Source: an uncultured Aquimarina sp. (GTDB lineage: Bacteria > Bacteroidota > Bacteroidia > Flavobacteriales > Flavobacteriaceae). Taken from it: a stretch of 64,000 bases of DNA. The notes under the pieces are model-generated. The model saw only the letters and a list, made by a program, of their open reading frames with translations. It was not told the origin of the DNA and searched no databases. The translations under genes and the position numbers were made by a program. Within the stretch, counting starts at the first letter, position 1; every line of letters starts with the position of its first letter. Positions 9,078-17,911 of this stretch are shown piece by piece. Where the stretch lies: positions 1 to 64,000 of the forward strand of contig CANMDH010000007.1 of NCBI GenBank assembly GCA_947496555.1, given 5' to 3'.

Positions 9078-10424
9078 TTATAATCGTTTTGTCATTGGCA
9101 TCGAAATTATGATCATAACAATTGATGCTATAATAAGCGGTGCAATAGCTTTTATTGGTTTTAAAGTTGTTTTTGTCTTATAATATTCTGGTACGAATTG
9201 TTTCCAATCTATGGTACCAGCAAGTTGACCTTCAAATATTTTTGGATAAAAAAACAACCTTAATTTTTCATGAAATGCATTGGTAGCATTCAGATATTCC
9301 AATTGTTGACTCATACTAGTTCCTGCCAATTGATTAAAAGCTAATTGCAGATGCATATTGGGAATTACAGATGTAATTTGGTTGCTCTTGTTTTCACGTA
9401 ATTTAATCTTCTTATTAAAAGCATCGCGCTGTTTTTTTGAATCGTCGTCTCCCATCTGTTGCATAGCGTAATACCATAACCAGTTGAACCCATCAGTAGG
9501 ATATCCATACTTCTTAAATTGTGGATAATGTTGATAAAACTTCTCAATAGTAGCTCGCTTGTCGGTATCCCATTTAACGTGATAGCCATCTCTTTGTGCT
9601 ATTGCAGTGCTCAAAGCCTCTGGTACAGGATATTTTGAGGTTACATACGCATTGATTCCAGCCGGCAAAAGAATAATTAACATCAACCAAACAGATAAAA
9701 ATAGTAACGCATTAAAACCAGAAGATTTTTTAAAATTTATGATAAAAAAGCTAACCGTAAACCAGAAAAGTATGTAGAGTATGGATAATCCTAACATCCA
9801 AAAAAAGTGAATATCCAGAGATAAGTTCAGGACTAGTTTTGCTACAAAAAAAAGAAAGATCAATATTGCATATAATAGTATTAATCGTACCAAAAGTTTG
9901 GAGATGATAAATCCAAGTTTAGATTTTGATTGAATAGCTACTAGTCTCCAGGTACCTGTTTCTGTTTCTTCGGAAACTGCATTAAAAGTCAACACAATTA
10001 CCAATAATGGAAAGAGGTAAATGATCACAAAAGAAAGGTCGAGATTACCGGACTGCAGGTTCATTGGGTTTACCAAATCAGTATCATACTTTTGGGCTTC
10101 AAAGGTTTTAATGGTAATTCTTTTTACCGTAGGATGTACATCTGACTGACCAATAGATAATCCAGCTAATGGATTTAAGTTATTGATATGGGCGAAATTT
10201 GCATAATATAACAATAGCCCTAAATCATCATTATGCAGTGATACTTGTCGGTCAAAATGTTGCTCTTGATACGTTTTTACTTCAGCAATTGCATCTTGTT
10301 GTCTTTCTAGATGTTTATTGCCAATGACGATTCCTACTACGCCTAGTAGCGTTATTAATATCAGGCTTATCCATACTTCTTTGGATCGAATACATTGTTG
10401 TAAAAATAATTTATATAACATCAT
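9078..10424 (-). CDS. ABC-2 type permease, DUF3526 family (second subunit)
   Basis: Membrane protein of 448 aa from the ATG at 10424, which overlaps the upstream permease stop by 4 nt (ATGA). The longer reading from 10481 is less likely. There is an N-terminal membrane anchor after MMLYKLFLQQ and an extended external segment of about 120 residues. A group of membrane helices (about 130-270) contains the conserved ETETGTWRL, then comes a second soluble part and a last C-terminal helix. This is the DUF3526 layout. It forms a pair with the next gene and should assemble with the ATPase at 14388-15083. The substrate is unknown; the operon also holds a TonB receptor. Confidence 0.82.
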   Translation of the reverse strand: MMLYKLFLQQCIRSKEVWISLILITLLGVVGIVIGNKHLERQQDAIAEVKTYQEQHFDRQVSLHNDDLGLLLYYANFAHINNLNPLAGLSIGQSDVHPTVKRITIKTFEAQKYDTDLVNPMNLQSGNLDLSFVIIYLFPLLVIVLTFNAVSEETETGTWRLVAIQSKSKLGFIISKLLVRLILLYAILIFLFFVAKLVLNLSLDIHFFWMLGLSILYILFWFTVSFFIINFKKSSGFNALLFLSVWLMLIILLPAGINAYVTSKYPVPEALSTAIAQRDGYHVKWDTDKRATIEKFYQHYPQFKKYGYPTDGFNWLWYYAMQQMGDDDSKKQRDAFNKKIKLRENKSNQITSVIPNMHLQLAFNQLAGTSMSQQLEYLNATNAFHEKLRLFFYPKIFEGQLAGTIDWKQFVPEYYKTKTTLKPIKAIAPLIIASIVMIIISMPMTKRL

Positions 10425-11872
10425 ATTGCTTTTGCTCTTTTTGAAATGAATAGTAATAAACCTATCGTACCTATTGCCCAAAACAAGATAGACAGTAATG
10501 CAGGAAAAGCTTCTTTCATAGAATTTGCAAATGCCATGGGTTCGTGTCTAAAATCCTGAAATGCTGACCAATGTTCATGTCCAATTACGTGGGTTTTCCC
10601 TTCAGAACCGCTTTCTTTTTTCGGACTGATATATTCCATTTGTAATTCATTCATGGTTTGCGCTAATTGATATCGATAATCATCTGTTTTATCTTGAAAA
10701 TCGATGTAAGATGAAAAATCGGTACCAGACATCGTCATTGATATTAATTTTATTGCAGTAAAAGGGTTGACAAATGATGAAAATCGAGTTACATCATTTT
10801 GGTTTTTATAAATACCTATCAACTTAGCGTGATGTTTTCTGTACAAAGCAGCCGTTATTTTCTCACCTTCGCGCATTACAAAACCCGAATAGTTAAAAGG
10901 TAGGTCAGTTACCTTACTTACATTATGAACTGTTAATACAGAATCTCTTAGGTGTTTATAATGTGGATCATTAGGATTATGACTGTCACCTTTTTGGATC
11001 ACTTCTTTTTCGATAGCAGATTGAAAGGCCAATTTACTAGGAGTAGGAAACCAGTAATTTCCCATAGCTTGTGCAGATTTCGGTAATAAGATTACTAACA
11101 ATAACCAAATTCCTAATAATCGTAATAAAGCATTTTTTGGTGTATTACTACTCCCAGATACGACAACTGTAATAGAAGATATAATAAAAAGGAATACCAA
11201 ATAACTTGTACCAATTATGAATAAGCGTAACCATCTAAAGTCATTTACCACTGGGTTTTCAAATAGTAAAAGTGCAATAATTACCACTAAAAGAATGGGT
11301 GTAAAAAACAGTAAAGAAATTGCAAAAAGTCCAATAGATTTTCCAAATAATAGCTCTTTCCATGTAGCGCCTTGGGATAACAGTATTTTTAAAGTTCCAT
11401 TCTGTTTATCTCCTGCAACACTAGAAAAACCAATAAAAAAAAGCATCAAAGGCAATACCAGTTGTAGTAATAATGCTAAACTCAATTCACCAAATCGTAA
11501 CATACCTGTAGAAAAGGTAGCTTCAGAAAAATTAACACTATTTTGTCGATGTGCTTCTAAAAAAACTGTACTTCCTGTAAAACTTTCTAACCCATAATCA
11601 AATATCCCCAAAGTAGGGTGTATTCGAAATGCAAATGTCCCAAAATGAGCCATTCTGTGCGGGTGCTTATCGGGATTTGCTTCCCAACTTTGTCTTGCTT
11701 TAACCTGGTGTTCTTGTCGAATATTATTCTGAGTACTATGATTTTTTATACCGCTAACAGCTGAATACGCCGTTAACAGTATAAAAATTAAAAATAATAG
11801 ATAAAAACTTTTGGGTGCTGTAGCATTACGCCAAAAGTGAACTGCGAATAATCGAATATTTGCCCATTGCAT
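10421..11872 (-). CDS. ABC-2 type permease, DUF3526 family (first subunit)
   Basis: Membrane protein of 483 aa, homologous in layout to the following permease. It has a first helix (about 24-42), an external domain, then SVAGDKQNGTLKILLSQG before a helix bundle (about 130-270), a soluble segment with FSSFVNPFTAIKLISM, and a C-terminal helix (about 455-478). It starts 4 nt after the TonB receptor stop. Two unequal DUF3526 permeases plus one ATPase make a plausible heterodimeric transporter. ABC-2 permeases of this kind are usually exporters, or they build or mature surface structures. Confidence 0.83.
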   Translation of the reverse strand: MQWANIRLFAVHFWRNATAPKSFYLLFLIFILLTAYSAVSGIKNHSTQNNIRQEHQVKARQSWEANPDKHPHRMAHFGTFAFRIHPTLGIFDYGLESFTGSTVFLEAHRQNSVNFSEATFSTGMLRFGELSLALLLQLVLPLMLFFIGFSSVAGDKQNGTLKILLSQGATWKELLFGKSIGLFAISLLFFTPILLVVIIALLLFENPVVNDFRWLRLFIIGTSYLVFLFIISSITVVVSGSSNTPKNALLRLLGIWLLLVILLPKSAQAMGNYWFPTPSKLAFQSAIEKEVIQKGDSHNPNDPHYKHLRDSVLTVHNVSKVTDLPFNYSGFVMREGEKITAALYRKHHAKLIGIYKNQNDVTRFSSFVNPFTAIKLISMTMSGTDFSSYIDFQDKTDDYRYQLAQTMNELQMEYISPKKESGSEGKTHVIGHEHWSAFQDFRHEPMAFANSMKEAFPALLSILFWAIGTIGLLLFISKRAKAI

Positions 11873-11876
11873 CTTT

Positions 11877-14363
11877 TTAGAATTTATACGTTGTAGTTAG
11901 CAATACATTTCTGGGAGCTCCCGGAAATACTCTGGTTGCATTCAATGCACCATTCCAATACGTTTCATCAAATAAATTATTGAGCTTTAACGCAATCTGC
12001 ATATCCATACCTGTTGGGCGATAATACACAGCTGCATCAAATACCGTGTACGATGGCAATACGATACGATCTCCATACCAAGACAAACGATCTCCACGAT
12101 ATACCATACCTAGACCCACACCTACATTTTTAAGTGCGCCTTGCATAAAATCATATCGACCCCAAAAATTAGCACTATGTTCAGGTGCTCCTCCAATGCG
12201 TTCACCATTTAATGTCGGATCATCATCTTCTATAATTTCGGCATCGATAAAGGCATACGAAGCACTTAGTTGAAGATTAGGTAATACATATCCTGTAAGA
12301 TCCCATTCAAAACCTCGGCTACGTTGTTCTCCTCGTTCTGTTAATACCGTTTCATCATTTGGATCTTGCTGTAATAGATTTTTTTGAGTGATTTGATATA
12401 CTGCTGCATTCACAGTTAGTTTTCCACCTAAAAATTCTCCTTTACTACCAAATTCTATGTTATTACTTTCTAAAGGGTCAAAACTAGCAGGAGAATCTGC
12501 CCAGAAAAAATCTTCGGTAGCGGGTGAGAGTGTGACAGTGTTAGACTGGGGCTGAAACCCTTCTACGTAGGAAGCATATACACTAGTTGTTTTTGTAGCT
12601 TCATAAGTCACCCCAATTCTAGGAATAAAAGCTTCGTTTTTAAATGATTGCTCATTATTTGATTTGTAATCGAATATATCTTCGTACCAGTCATAACGAA
12701 GATTCAGAAGAGCAGAAAATTTACCTATCTTAAATTGGTTTTGAATATAAATACCATTTGAAGTAGTAAGATTTGCGGGAATTGCAAATTCTGAGGTGAT
12801 ATAACCAGAAGTTTCTCTTGCCGTATTATTAGGATTGGTAAGATCGAAATGATCAACATTTGGCCTTGGAGCAGTTACACCATCAATTTCTATAGTTTCA
12901 AATTGATCTGCTTGAGCAGGATCAAACGAAGTCGCTGTACCATTTAATCTTCGGTAACGACGAGCACCATTAGAAGCTCCACCGACAGTTCTTTCCCATC
13001 TACTACCATCATATCCAACCAAAAGGGTATTGGTAAACGTGTCATTTTCAAAATCAAAATTGATATATGCGGTATAGTTATCCGTTATCCAAAACTGCTG
13101 CCTCTCCGTATAACGTAGTTCAGCAAGTGTAGGAATGGCATTGCCATCTATGTCTACGGCAGCAGAACCTGCCACGCGGTGCTCTGCAAGGTCTTCTTCC
13201 CAAGTTTGTTTCATATAGGAAGCATTGAATCCTATATTATCAGTAATCTGCTTACTAAAATTGCTGATTACCATAAACTCTTTTGAAGCATAAAAGTCAT
13301 TTGCAGCAGCTACATTGGTAGTAATATCCGTACTATTTAGATCAAATTGACCATTGATAGCTCCAAAGAGTGGTTGACCGCGATCAAGATTTCCTACTCC
13401 ATTACTGTATATCATTTCCACATTAAGAGCGGTAGTGTTATTAGGTAAGAAAGTGATAGAAGGAGCGATTAAAAATTGATTGTTTTGTACCAAGTCTCGG
13501 AAAGACCTAGCTTCTTGGATAGCAGTATTAAAACGGTATAATAAAGTTCCTGAATCATTTAATGGTCCTGTAAAATCTGCGGTTGCTCTTAACGTTCCGA
13601 AACTTCCGACTGTGGCACTTACTTCATTTCTTTTTTCTTTTAAAGGTTTTTTAGTTACTAAATTAACGGATCCACCTGGATCCACACTTGAAAAGGTTAC
13701 TGAAGATGGCCCTTTAATAACTTCTGCTCTTTCTATATGGGATGTAATGGGTTGTAGAAAATAATATTGACGTGTCCTAAAACCATTAATCAGTTGACCA
13801 TCTTCAGCTTGAATAATACCCCGAATGTTAAAATGATTGTAGAATCCTGTATGTGTAACACTACTTGCAGTTTTTATAGCATCTGCTATCTGAAATGCTT
13901 GGCGATCATTAATTAATTCTTTTGTAATTGTAGAAACTGATTGAGGTAGCTCTTTATTCTTAATAGCTATTTTGGTAGATGAAAAAGAGTAATCACTATT
14001 GTAATCCGTTCTAGGGCGACCAACGATTTCGACGGTTTGAAGCTGCTCTGCACCTTCTTCTAACTGAACAGTTCTTATATCATATGTAGAACCATTTCCA
14101 GTTTCTACAATGCTTTTATAAGGCTGAAAACCTAAATAGCGTACTTCTATAGTATAAGTTCCCGAAGGAACATTTATTTCAAATTGCCCTGAGTTATCTG
14201 TAAGTTTCCCAAAAGTGTTGGCTTTGTTTTTTAAAGAAATTGAAGCTCCCACAATAGGAATATTTTGAGTGTCGACGATGGTTCCTGTTACTTGTACTTG
14301 CGCAAAAGTCACGTAACTAAATAACAGAAATAAAAGGTTGGGTAATAATTTAAAAAGGTTCAT
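11877..14363 (-). CDS. TonB-dependent siderophore-type outer-membrane receptor
   Basis: Receptor of 828 aa with a signal peptide ending at FAQ (about 22). A CarboxypepD_reg-like domain (about 22-105, VTGTIVDTQNIPIVGASISLK) precedes the plug domain (about 130-245; GPSSVTFSSVDPGGSVNLVTKKP is the typical plug end). A 22-strand type barrel ends in aromatic TTYKF. The plug and barrel resemble ferric-siderophore receptors (FhuE/FpvA type, TIGR01783). It lies 24 nt after the ATPase gene and 4 nt before the permeases, which is an unusual operon with ABC-2 rather than FecCD-type import permeases. Substrate is a metal chelate by inference. Confidence 0.9.
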   Translation of the reverse strand: MNLFKLLPNLLFLLFSYVTFAQVQVTGTIVDTQNIPIVGASISLKNKANTFGKLTDNSGQFEINVPSGTYTIEVRYLGFQPYKSIVETGNGSTYDIRTVQLEEGAEQLQTVEIVGRPRTDYNSDYSFSSTKIAIKNKELPQSVSTITKELINDRQAFQIADAIKTASSVTHTGFYNHFNIRGIIQAEDGQLINGFRTRQYYFLQPITSHIERAEVIKGPSSVTFSSVDPGGSVNLVTKKPLKEKRNEVSATVGSFGTLRATADFTGPLNDSGTLLYRFNTAIQEARSFRDLVQNNQFLIAPSITFLPNNTTALNVEMIYSNGVGNLDRGQPLFGAINGQFDLNSTDITTNVAAANDFYASKEFMVISNFSKQITDNIGFNASYMKQTWEEDLAEHRVAGSAAVDIDGNAIPTLAELRYTERQQFWITDNYTAYINFDFENDTFTNTLLVGYDGSRWERTVGGASNGARRYRRLNGTATSFDPAQADQFETIEIDGVTAPRPNVDHFDLTNPNNTARETSGYITSEFAIPANLTTSNGIYIQNQFKIGKFSALLNLRYDWYEDIFDYKSNNEQSFKNEAFIPRIGVTYEATKTTSVYASYVEGFQPQSNTVTLSPATEDFFWADSPASFDPLESNNIEFGSKGEFLGGKLTVNAAVYQITQKNLLQQDPNDETVLTERGEQRSRGFEWDLTGYVLPNLQLSASYAFIDAEIIEDDDPTLNGERIGGAPEHSANFWGRYDFMQGALKNVGVGLGMVYRGDRLSWYGDRIVLPSYTVFDAAVYYRPTGMDMQIALKLNNLFDETYWNGALNATRVFPGAPRNVLLTTTYKF

Positions 14364-14387
14364 TGTGTTAATTGATTTGTAGTACGT

Positions 14388-15083
14388 TTAGATAGTTTTT
14401 AAGTATAAATCTTGTAATTGGGTTGCATTAATAGCATCTGTGTTTGATGTATGAACCAATTGACCTTCTTTCATAATACCAATTTTGGTACCTACGTTTA
14501 CCGCATTAAAGATGTCGTGAGTGGCCATAAAAATTGCTTTACCTTCATTGCTAAGTTCTTTGCATATTTTAGTAAATTCTAATGTAGCTTTGGGATCTAG
14601 GCCAGAAATAGGTTCATCCATAAAAATGTAATCCGCATTTTTAGAGAGTGCGATGGCAATACCAACTTTTTGCCGCATCCCTTTGGAATAAGAAGATAGT
14701 TTGCTTTGATGGGCAGTTTCTTGAAGACCAGCTTTTGATAAATAGTCAGATAACTCAGAGCTCTTATATTTAAATCCAGCTAGCCTGCTAAAGAAGTTAA
14801 GGTTCTCGACACCCGAAAGATTGCCATATAGTTGGACAACCTCAGGGATGTATGCTATCATTTTAGTGGTTTTATTACTGTTAGATCTGACAGTAATTCC
14901 ATTGATCGAAGCTTCACCACTAGAAGGCTCAATTAGTCCTAAAAATAGATTGATTGTTGTTGTTTTACCAGCACCATTTTGACCTAGTAAACAAAAAATT
15001 TCCCCATTGTCAACGGATAAATTCAACTGACTAAGTGCTGAGTGCTTACCGTATGTTTTGGTAAGATTGATTGCTTTTAGCAT
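14388..15083 (-). CDS. ABC transporter ATP-binding protein
   Basis: ATPase of 231 aa. Walker A GQNGAGKTT (34-42), Q loop region, signature SYSKGMRQK (131-139), Walker B DYIFMDEP (151-158), D loop GLDPKA and H loop ATHD are all present. The ATG at 15083 gives MLKAINLTKTYGKH, the normal family start. An in-frame extension to 15251 has no homology and is rejected. It is the first gene of the block encoding the TonB receptor and the two DUF3526 permeases. Confidence 0.9.
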   Translation of the reverse strand: MLKAINLTKTYGKHSALSQLNLSVDNGEIFCLLGQNGAGKTTTINLFLGLIEPSSGEASINGITVRSNSNKTTKMIAYIPEVVQLYGNLSGVENLNFFSRLAGFKYKSSELSDYLSKAGLQETAHQSKLSSYSKGMRQKVGIAIALSKNADYIFMDEPISGLDPKATLEFTKICKELSNEGKAIFMATHDIFNAVNVGTKIGIMKEGQLVHTSNTDAINATQLQDLYLKTI

Positions 15084-15314
15084 ATGTATTATGTAAAAAT
15101 AAGTTTGACTATTCGTGTTTGTAATTTCGGTTAGACCCGATAATAGTTTGGATATAAGGAGACAGGACCAAAGCAGAACGTGTAATACGTTATTATAAGT
15201 GAATGTATAATTGATTATTCTATAGCGCGAATCACAAATGAGAATGCACAAAATTTATAATGCAAATCAAAAACTCGCATCATTCATAAACTTTATAAAA
15301 AATTGGTATATCCT

Positions 15315-15620
15315 TTACACAAAAGGTGGAGGCTTATTATAAATACAAGTTGGAGAAACAATCTTTTCTTGCGGAGTATTGTATTGGGGTACTATAACAA
15401 ATGAACTTGGTATACTTTGTTGTTCATTTTCTAAATGGAAATTATTATCATTGATTAGATCAAACTGATGAGAATCAACTATAATGTCACAAAGTTCACA
15501 AGAAATAGCGGTATCATCATCTGATAAATGGCTCAAAGCATGTAAGTTCGCTACCCTCGGAACAAGGAATGCCGCTGTAAACAACAGGGTGACGATATGT
15601 GTGAGTACACGTTGGTGCAT
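15315..15620 (-). CDS. Small secreted His/Cys-containing protein
   Basis: 101 aa with an N-terminal hydrophobic segment (about 8-22). A HALSHLSDD stretch and CELCDIIVDSH follow, then a Pro-ending tail (NKPPPFV). The layout recalls small periplasmic proteins found beside metal-uptake or efflux genes in Bacteroidota, with a His-rich segment, CxxC and a C-terminal PPP. It lies 231 nt before the ATPase and is divergent from the His/Met lipoprotein at 15780. Metal binding is inferred; no family name can be given with certainty. Confidence 0.6.
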   Translation of the reverse strand: MHQRVLTHIVTLLFTAAFLVPRVANLHALSHLSDDDTAISCELCDIIVDSHQFDLINDNNFHLENEQQSIPSSFVIVPQYNTPQEKIVSPTCIYNKPPPFV

Positions 15621-15710
15621 AAGTGCAAGATCAGGAATATTGAAATAGGATTTTTTTGTTTTAACAAAAGTTTAGGTCGTTTTTATGAGTTTAAATAGAA
15701 TTTTAAAAAC

Positions 15711-15732
15711 TTGATAGAGAATAATCTATCAA
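15711..15732. promoter_or_regulatory. Operator-like inverted repeat between divergent genes
   Basis: TTGATAGA and its exact complement TCTATCAA are separated by 6 nt. It lies in the 159-bp divergent region between the small secreted protein and the lipoprotein, 14 nt before the lipoprotein -7 box. This position suits a repressor or activator acting on that promoter. Confidence 0.45.
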
Positions 15733-15746
15733 AATATTAGTTTATA

Positions 15747-15754
15747 TAGATTTG
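15747..15754 (+). promoter_or_regulatory. Putative -7 box (TAGATTTG)
   Basis: Exact match to TAnnTTTG, 25 nt before the lipoprotein ATG. No clear -33 TTG is seen at the usual spacing; the inverted repeat 15711-15732 occupies that place. Confidence 0.45.
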
Positions 15755-15779
15755 AATAGTAAACCAATTAACCAAAATC

Positions 15780-16289
15780 ATGAAAACACTTAGTAAATTA
15801 ACAGTAATTACAGTAGTTCTTTTCTTTGTTTCTTGTAAACAGAATCCAGCTGAAACACCAGAGCATAAGGCTATGGTAGCAGAACATTCCCAAATGGAAT
15901 CGTCCCATAATGCAATGGAAGCAGAACACAATGCCATGAAAGATGATCATCAACAAATGGTAGATGCTCATAAATCCATTGAAAATGATTCTATTCATGT
16001 GGTGACCGAAAAGAATCACACAGCTTTATTAGCGAAACACGGTGAACTTATCTCGGCGCACAAAACATTAATAGAAAAACATGCCGAACTAGAAATGAAA
16101 CATGCTTCTGGAGAGATCACTCTTGAACAAATGACTTCAGAACATGAAGCCATGAAAGACGAGCATGAAAATATGGAGAAGGAACATCAACAAATCGCGA
16201 CTGAGCATAAGCGCATTACCGAAGAAGATAAAAAAATGATGAAAGAAGATCAAGAGAAAGCTAAAGAAGCTGAATCTGATCAAAAGTAA
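15780..16289 (+). CDS. His/Met-rich coiled-coil lipoprotein
   Basis: 169 aa. The lipobox FVSC places the lipid-bearing Cys at about residue 19. The mature protein is one long charged helix with repeated H-x-x-M and E-H units spaced by about seven residues (EHSQMESSHNAMEAEHNAMKDDHQQM, split by sequence). This gives a coiled coil lined with His and Met. His/Met stripes of this kind bind Cu(I), Ag(I), Ni or Zn in other proteins. The divergent neighbour is also His/Cys-bearing and belongs to a TonB/ABC block. A metal buffer or envelope spacer is an inference. Confidence 0.75.
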   Translation: MKTLSKLTVITVVLFFVSCKQNPAETPEHKAMVAEHSQMESSHNAMEAEHNAMKDDHQQMVDAHKSIENDSIHVVTEKNHTALLAKHGELISAHKTLIEKHAELEMKHASGEITLEQMTSEHEAMKDEHENMEKEHQQIATEHKRITEEDKKMMKEDQEKAKEAESDQK

Positions 16290-16322
16290 TATAGTAATAG
16301 ATTAGTTATTGGAAAAAATGCG

Positions 16323-16351
16323 AAACTGTACGTAACACTTACGTACAGTTT
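16323..16351 (+). terminator. Strong hairpin after the lipoprotein gene
   Basis: AAACTGTACGTAA pairs perfectly with TTACGTACAGTTT around a CAC loop and is followed by TTT. It starts 34 nt after the lipoprotein stop. Confidence 0.75.
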
Positions 16352-17097
16352 TTACGTACCTATTTGCGCCTATTTGTTGGTTTTAAATACTTGTTTAACA
16401 TTAGTTTATATGTTTTTTTAATAAAAAGACTACTACATTTTTAGGAGTTGGTGAGCGGTATTTTTTAGTATGGAAGTCAAAAAACATGTTTAGTTTTAAA
16501 CAGGTATAATTGTTAGTTTAAGTATTCAATCAAAGGTATTAACTCTACTATTATGCTAGAAAATAGATTAATTAGGTATTATGAAGAGTTTACAAAGAAG
16601 TTCGTAAGTTTCATTTTTGTTTTAAGTCGGTATATTCGTTTATTTTAAATCACTAATTGTGGTTTACCAGTATTTAACATATGATTTGGAGATAGTACGC
16701 AAATTAAAGGTATCTTTGCAATGTTAAAATTCGGAAAGCTCCAATTTAATCTTGTTTCCTCAAATTCAATATTCTTTTTCTGCTCTCTTTTTTTCTCAGC
16801 AATATTGCAAAAAACATTTTTAAGTTAAATATAAGGATAGCAACATCAGTTTGGGCGCTGTTTTCAACGTAGAGCAAGTCTTCACAACTAGATATTTCTG
16901 TTTGTTTCTTAGTCTTTTATATTTATACGTTGTCCCCGAATTATATATGCATGGGCTTAAAACAGAAAGTCGATAGTATCAAAAATCTAAAATTTTCAAA
17001 AGCACAAACTCTGATTTTTCAAAAACACTGAGAAACAGGGCTAACAATTATTTCAAAACGAACATTAAATAGAATAATAAATGATAAATACAAAGTA
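16352..17097. other. 746-nt intergenic region containing the cold-shock gene leader
   Basis: No gene is seen. The first half is AT-rich without structure that I can defend. The second half begins at a promoter (16685-16718) and would be a leader of about 370 nt for the cold-shock gene. Confidence 0.5.
16685..16718 (+). promoter_or_regulatory. Promoter of the cold-shock gene (TTTG-N22-TATCTTTG)
   Basis: A -33 TTTG (16685-16688) and a -7 TATCTTTG (16711-16718) are separated by 22 nt, matching the Bacteroidota sigma-ABfr consensus. The transcript would start near 16725 and carry a leader of about 370 nt before the csp ATG. Confidence 0.5.
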
Positions 17098-17292
17098 ATG
17101 AAAGAAGGAACAGTAAAATTTTTCAATAGTGCCAAAGGATTTGGCTTTATTAAACTCAAGGATTCTGATGAGGATGTTTTTGTACACCAAAGCAGTATTA
17201 TAGATGAAATTCGTGAGAACGACAACGTAAAATTTACGATGGAAAGAGGTCAAAAGGGAATGAACGCAGTCAATGTTGAATTGATCAAATAA
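17098..17292 (+). CDS. cspA: Cold-shock protein, CspA family
   Basis: Single CSD/OB-fold domain of 64 aa, full length. The RNA-binding motifs RNP1 (KGFGFI, 14-19) and RNP2 (DVFVHQS) are intact. It acts as an RNA chaperone in the cytoplasm. It is monocistronic with a long leader and its own terminator. Several csp paralogues usually occur in flavobacteria; this one opens a block of small stress-type genes. Confidence 0.95.
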   Translation: MKEGTVKFFNSAKGFGFIKLKDSDEDVFVHQSSIIDEIRENDNVKFTMERGQKGMNAVNVELIK

Positions 17293-17317
17293 TAGGTCAG
17301 GTATTTCTAAGACTGTT

Positions 17318-17346
17318 AAAAAGCCATCTATTGAAGATGGCTTTTT
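17318..17346 (+). terminator. Terminator of the cold-shock gene
   Basis: AAAAAGCCATCT pairs with AGATGGCTTTTT across a 5-nt loop and ends in a T run, 26 nt after the stop. Confidence 0.85.
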
Positions 17347-17501
17347 ATGTCTTATTTCAGGACAACTCACTCCTATGCTGATGATGTACTTAAATTTTGA
17401 TTATCTAAAATCCAAGTTCAAACATAATGTAGATATTGGGATTGCACGAGGATGCCTAAGCATATATTTTGAAAGTAAAACGCCTTACAAAGGACAAAAA
17501 A

Positions 17502-17849
17502 ATGACAATGCGAATAAAACTATTTCTAATAATGCTGTCTTCATTTGCCATTTCCCATTCCCAAGAAATAAATCGAATAGGACAGTTAGAGGGGGTTTAT
17601 CAAGGAAGGGTTGAGGAGGGTTATTCGTTTTGTTGTAAAACCGCATCTGGATTTGAAAAAATATTGGTTTTTAACGAAATTCTGTCCGTTGTACTTGAAA
17701 AATATCCATTACATATCGATAAACATGTCGGAGAAGATTTCATCATTTCGTTTACAAAGGATATAATCATTGAAGAAAAAAGGAGTAGAGAAGTATCAAC
17801 CATACTACGTTTACAAAAGCTTGCGCCTGGACAACATCTTCGAAAATGA
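17502..17849 (+). CDS. Hypothetical exported protein
   Basis: About 115 aa from the ATG at 17502 (MTMRIKLFLIMLSSFAISHSQ), with a clear signal peptide cut after HSQ. The upstream in-frame ATG at 17469 adds only charged residues before the signal and is less likely. The mature part has two adjacent Cys (YSFCCKTASG) and mixed alpha/beta character. It ends 62 nt before the AraC-type regulator. No family recognised. Confidence 0.6.
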   Translation: MTMRIKLFLIMLSSFAISHSQEINRIGQLEGVYQGRVEEGYSFCCKTASGFEKILVFNEILSVVLEKYPLHIDKHVGEDFIISFTKDIIIEEKRSREVSTILRLQKLAPGQHLRK

Positions 17850-17911
17850 TATAAAATCTTAATTCTCAACATATAAACAAATACCTCGTTAGAATATAAA
17901 CGTATACAAGC

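Noticed and set aside
10425-10481. Longer start for the second ABC-2 permease
   Set aside because: The ATG at 10424 overlaps the upstream stop as ATGA and gives the usual MMLYK start.
15084-15251. N-terminal extension of the ABC ATPase
   Set aside because: The family start MLKAINLTK lies at 15083 and the extra residues are unlike any ATPase.
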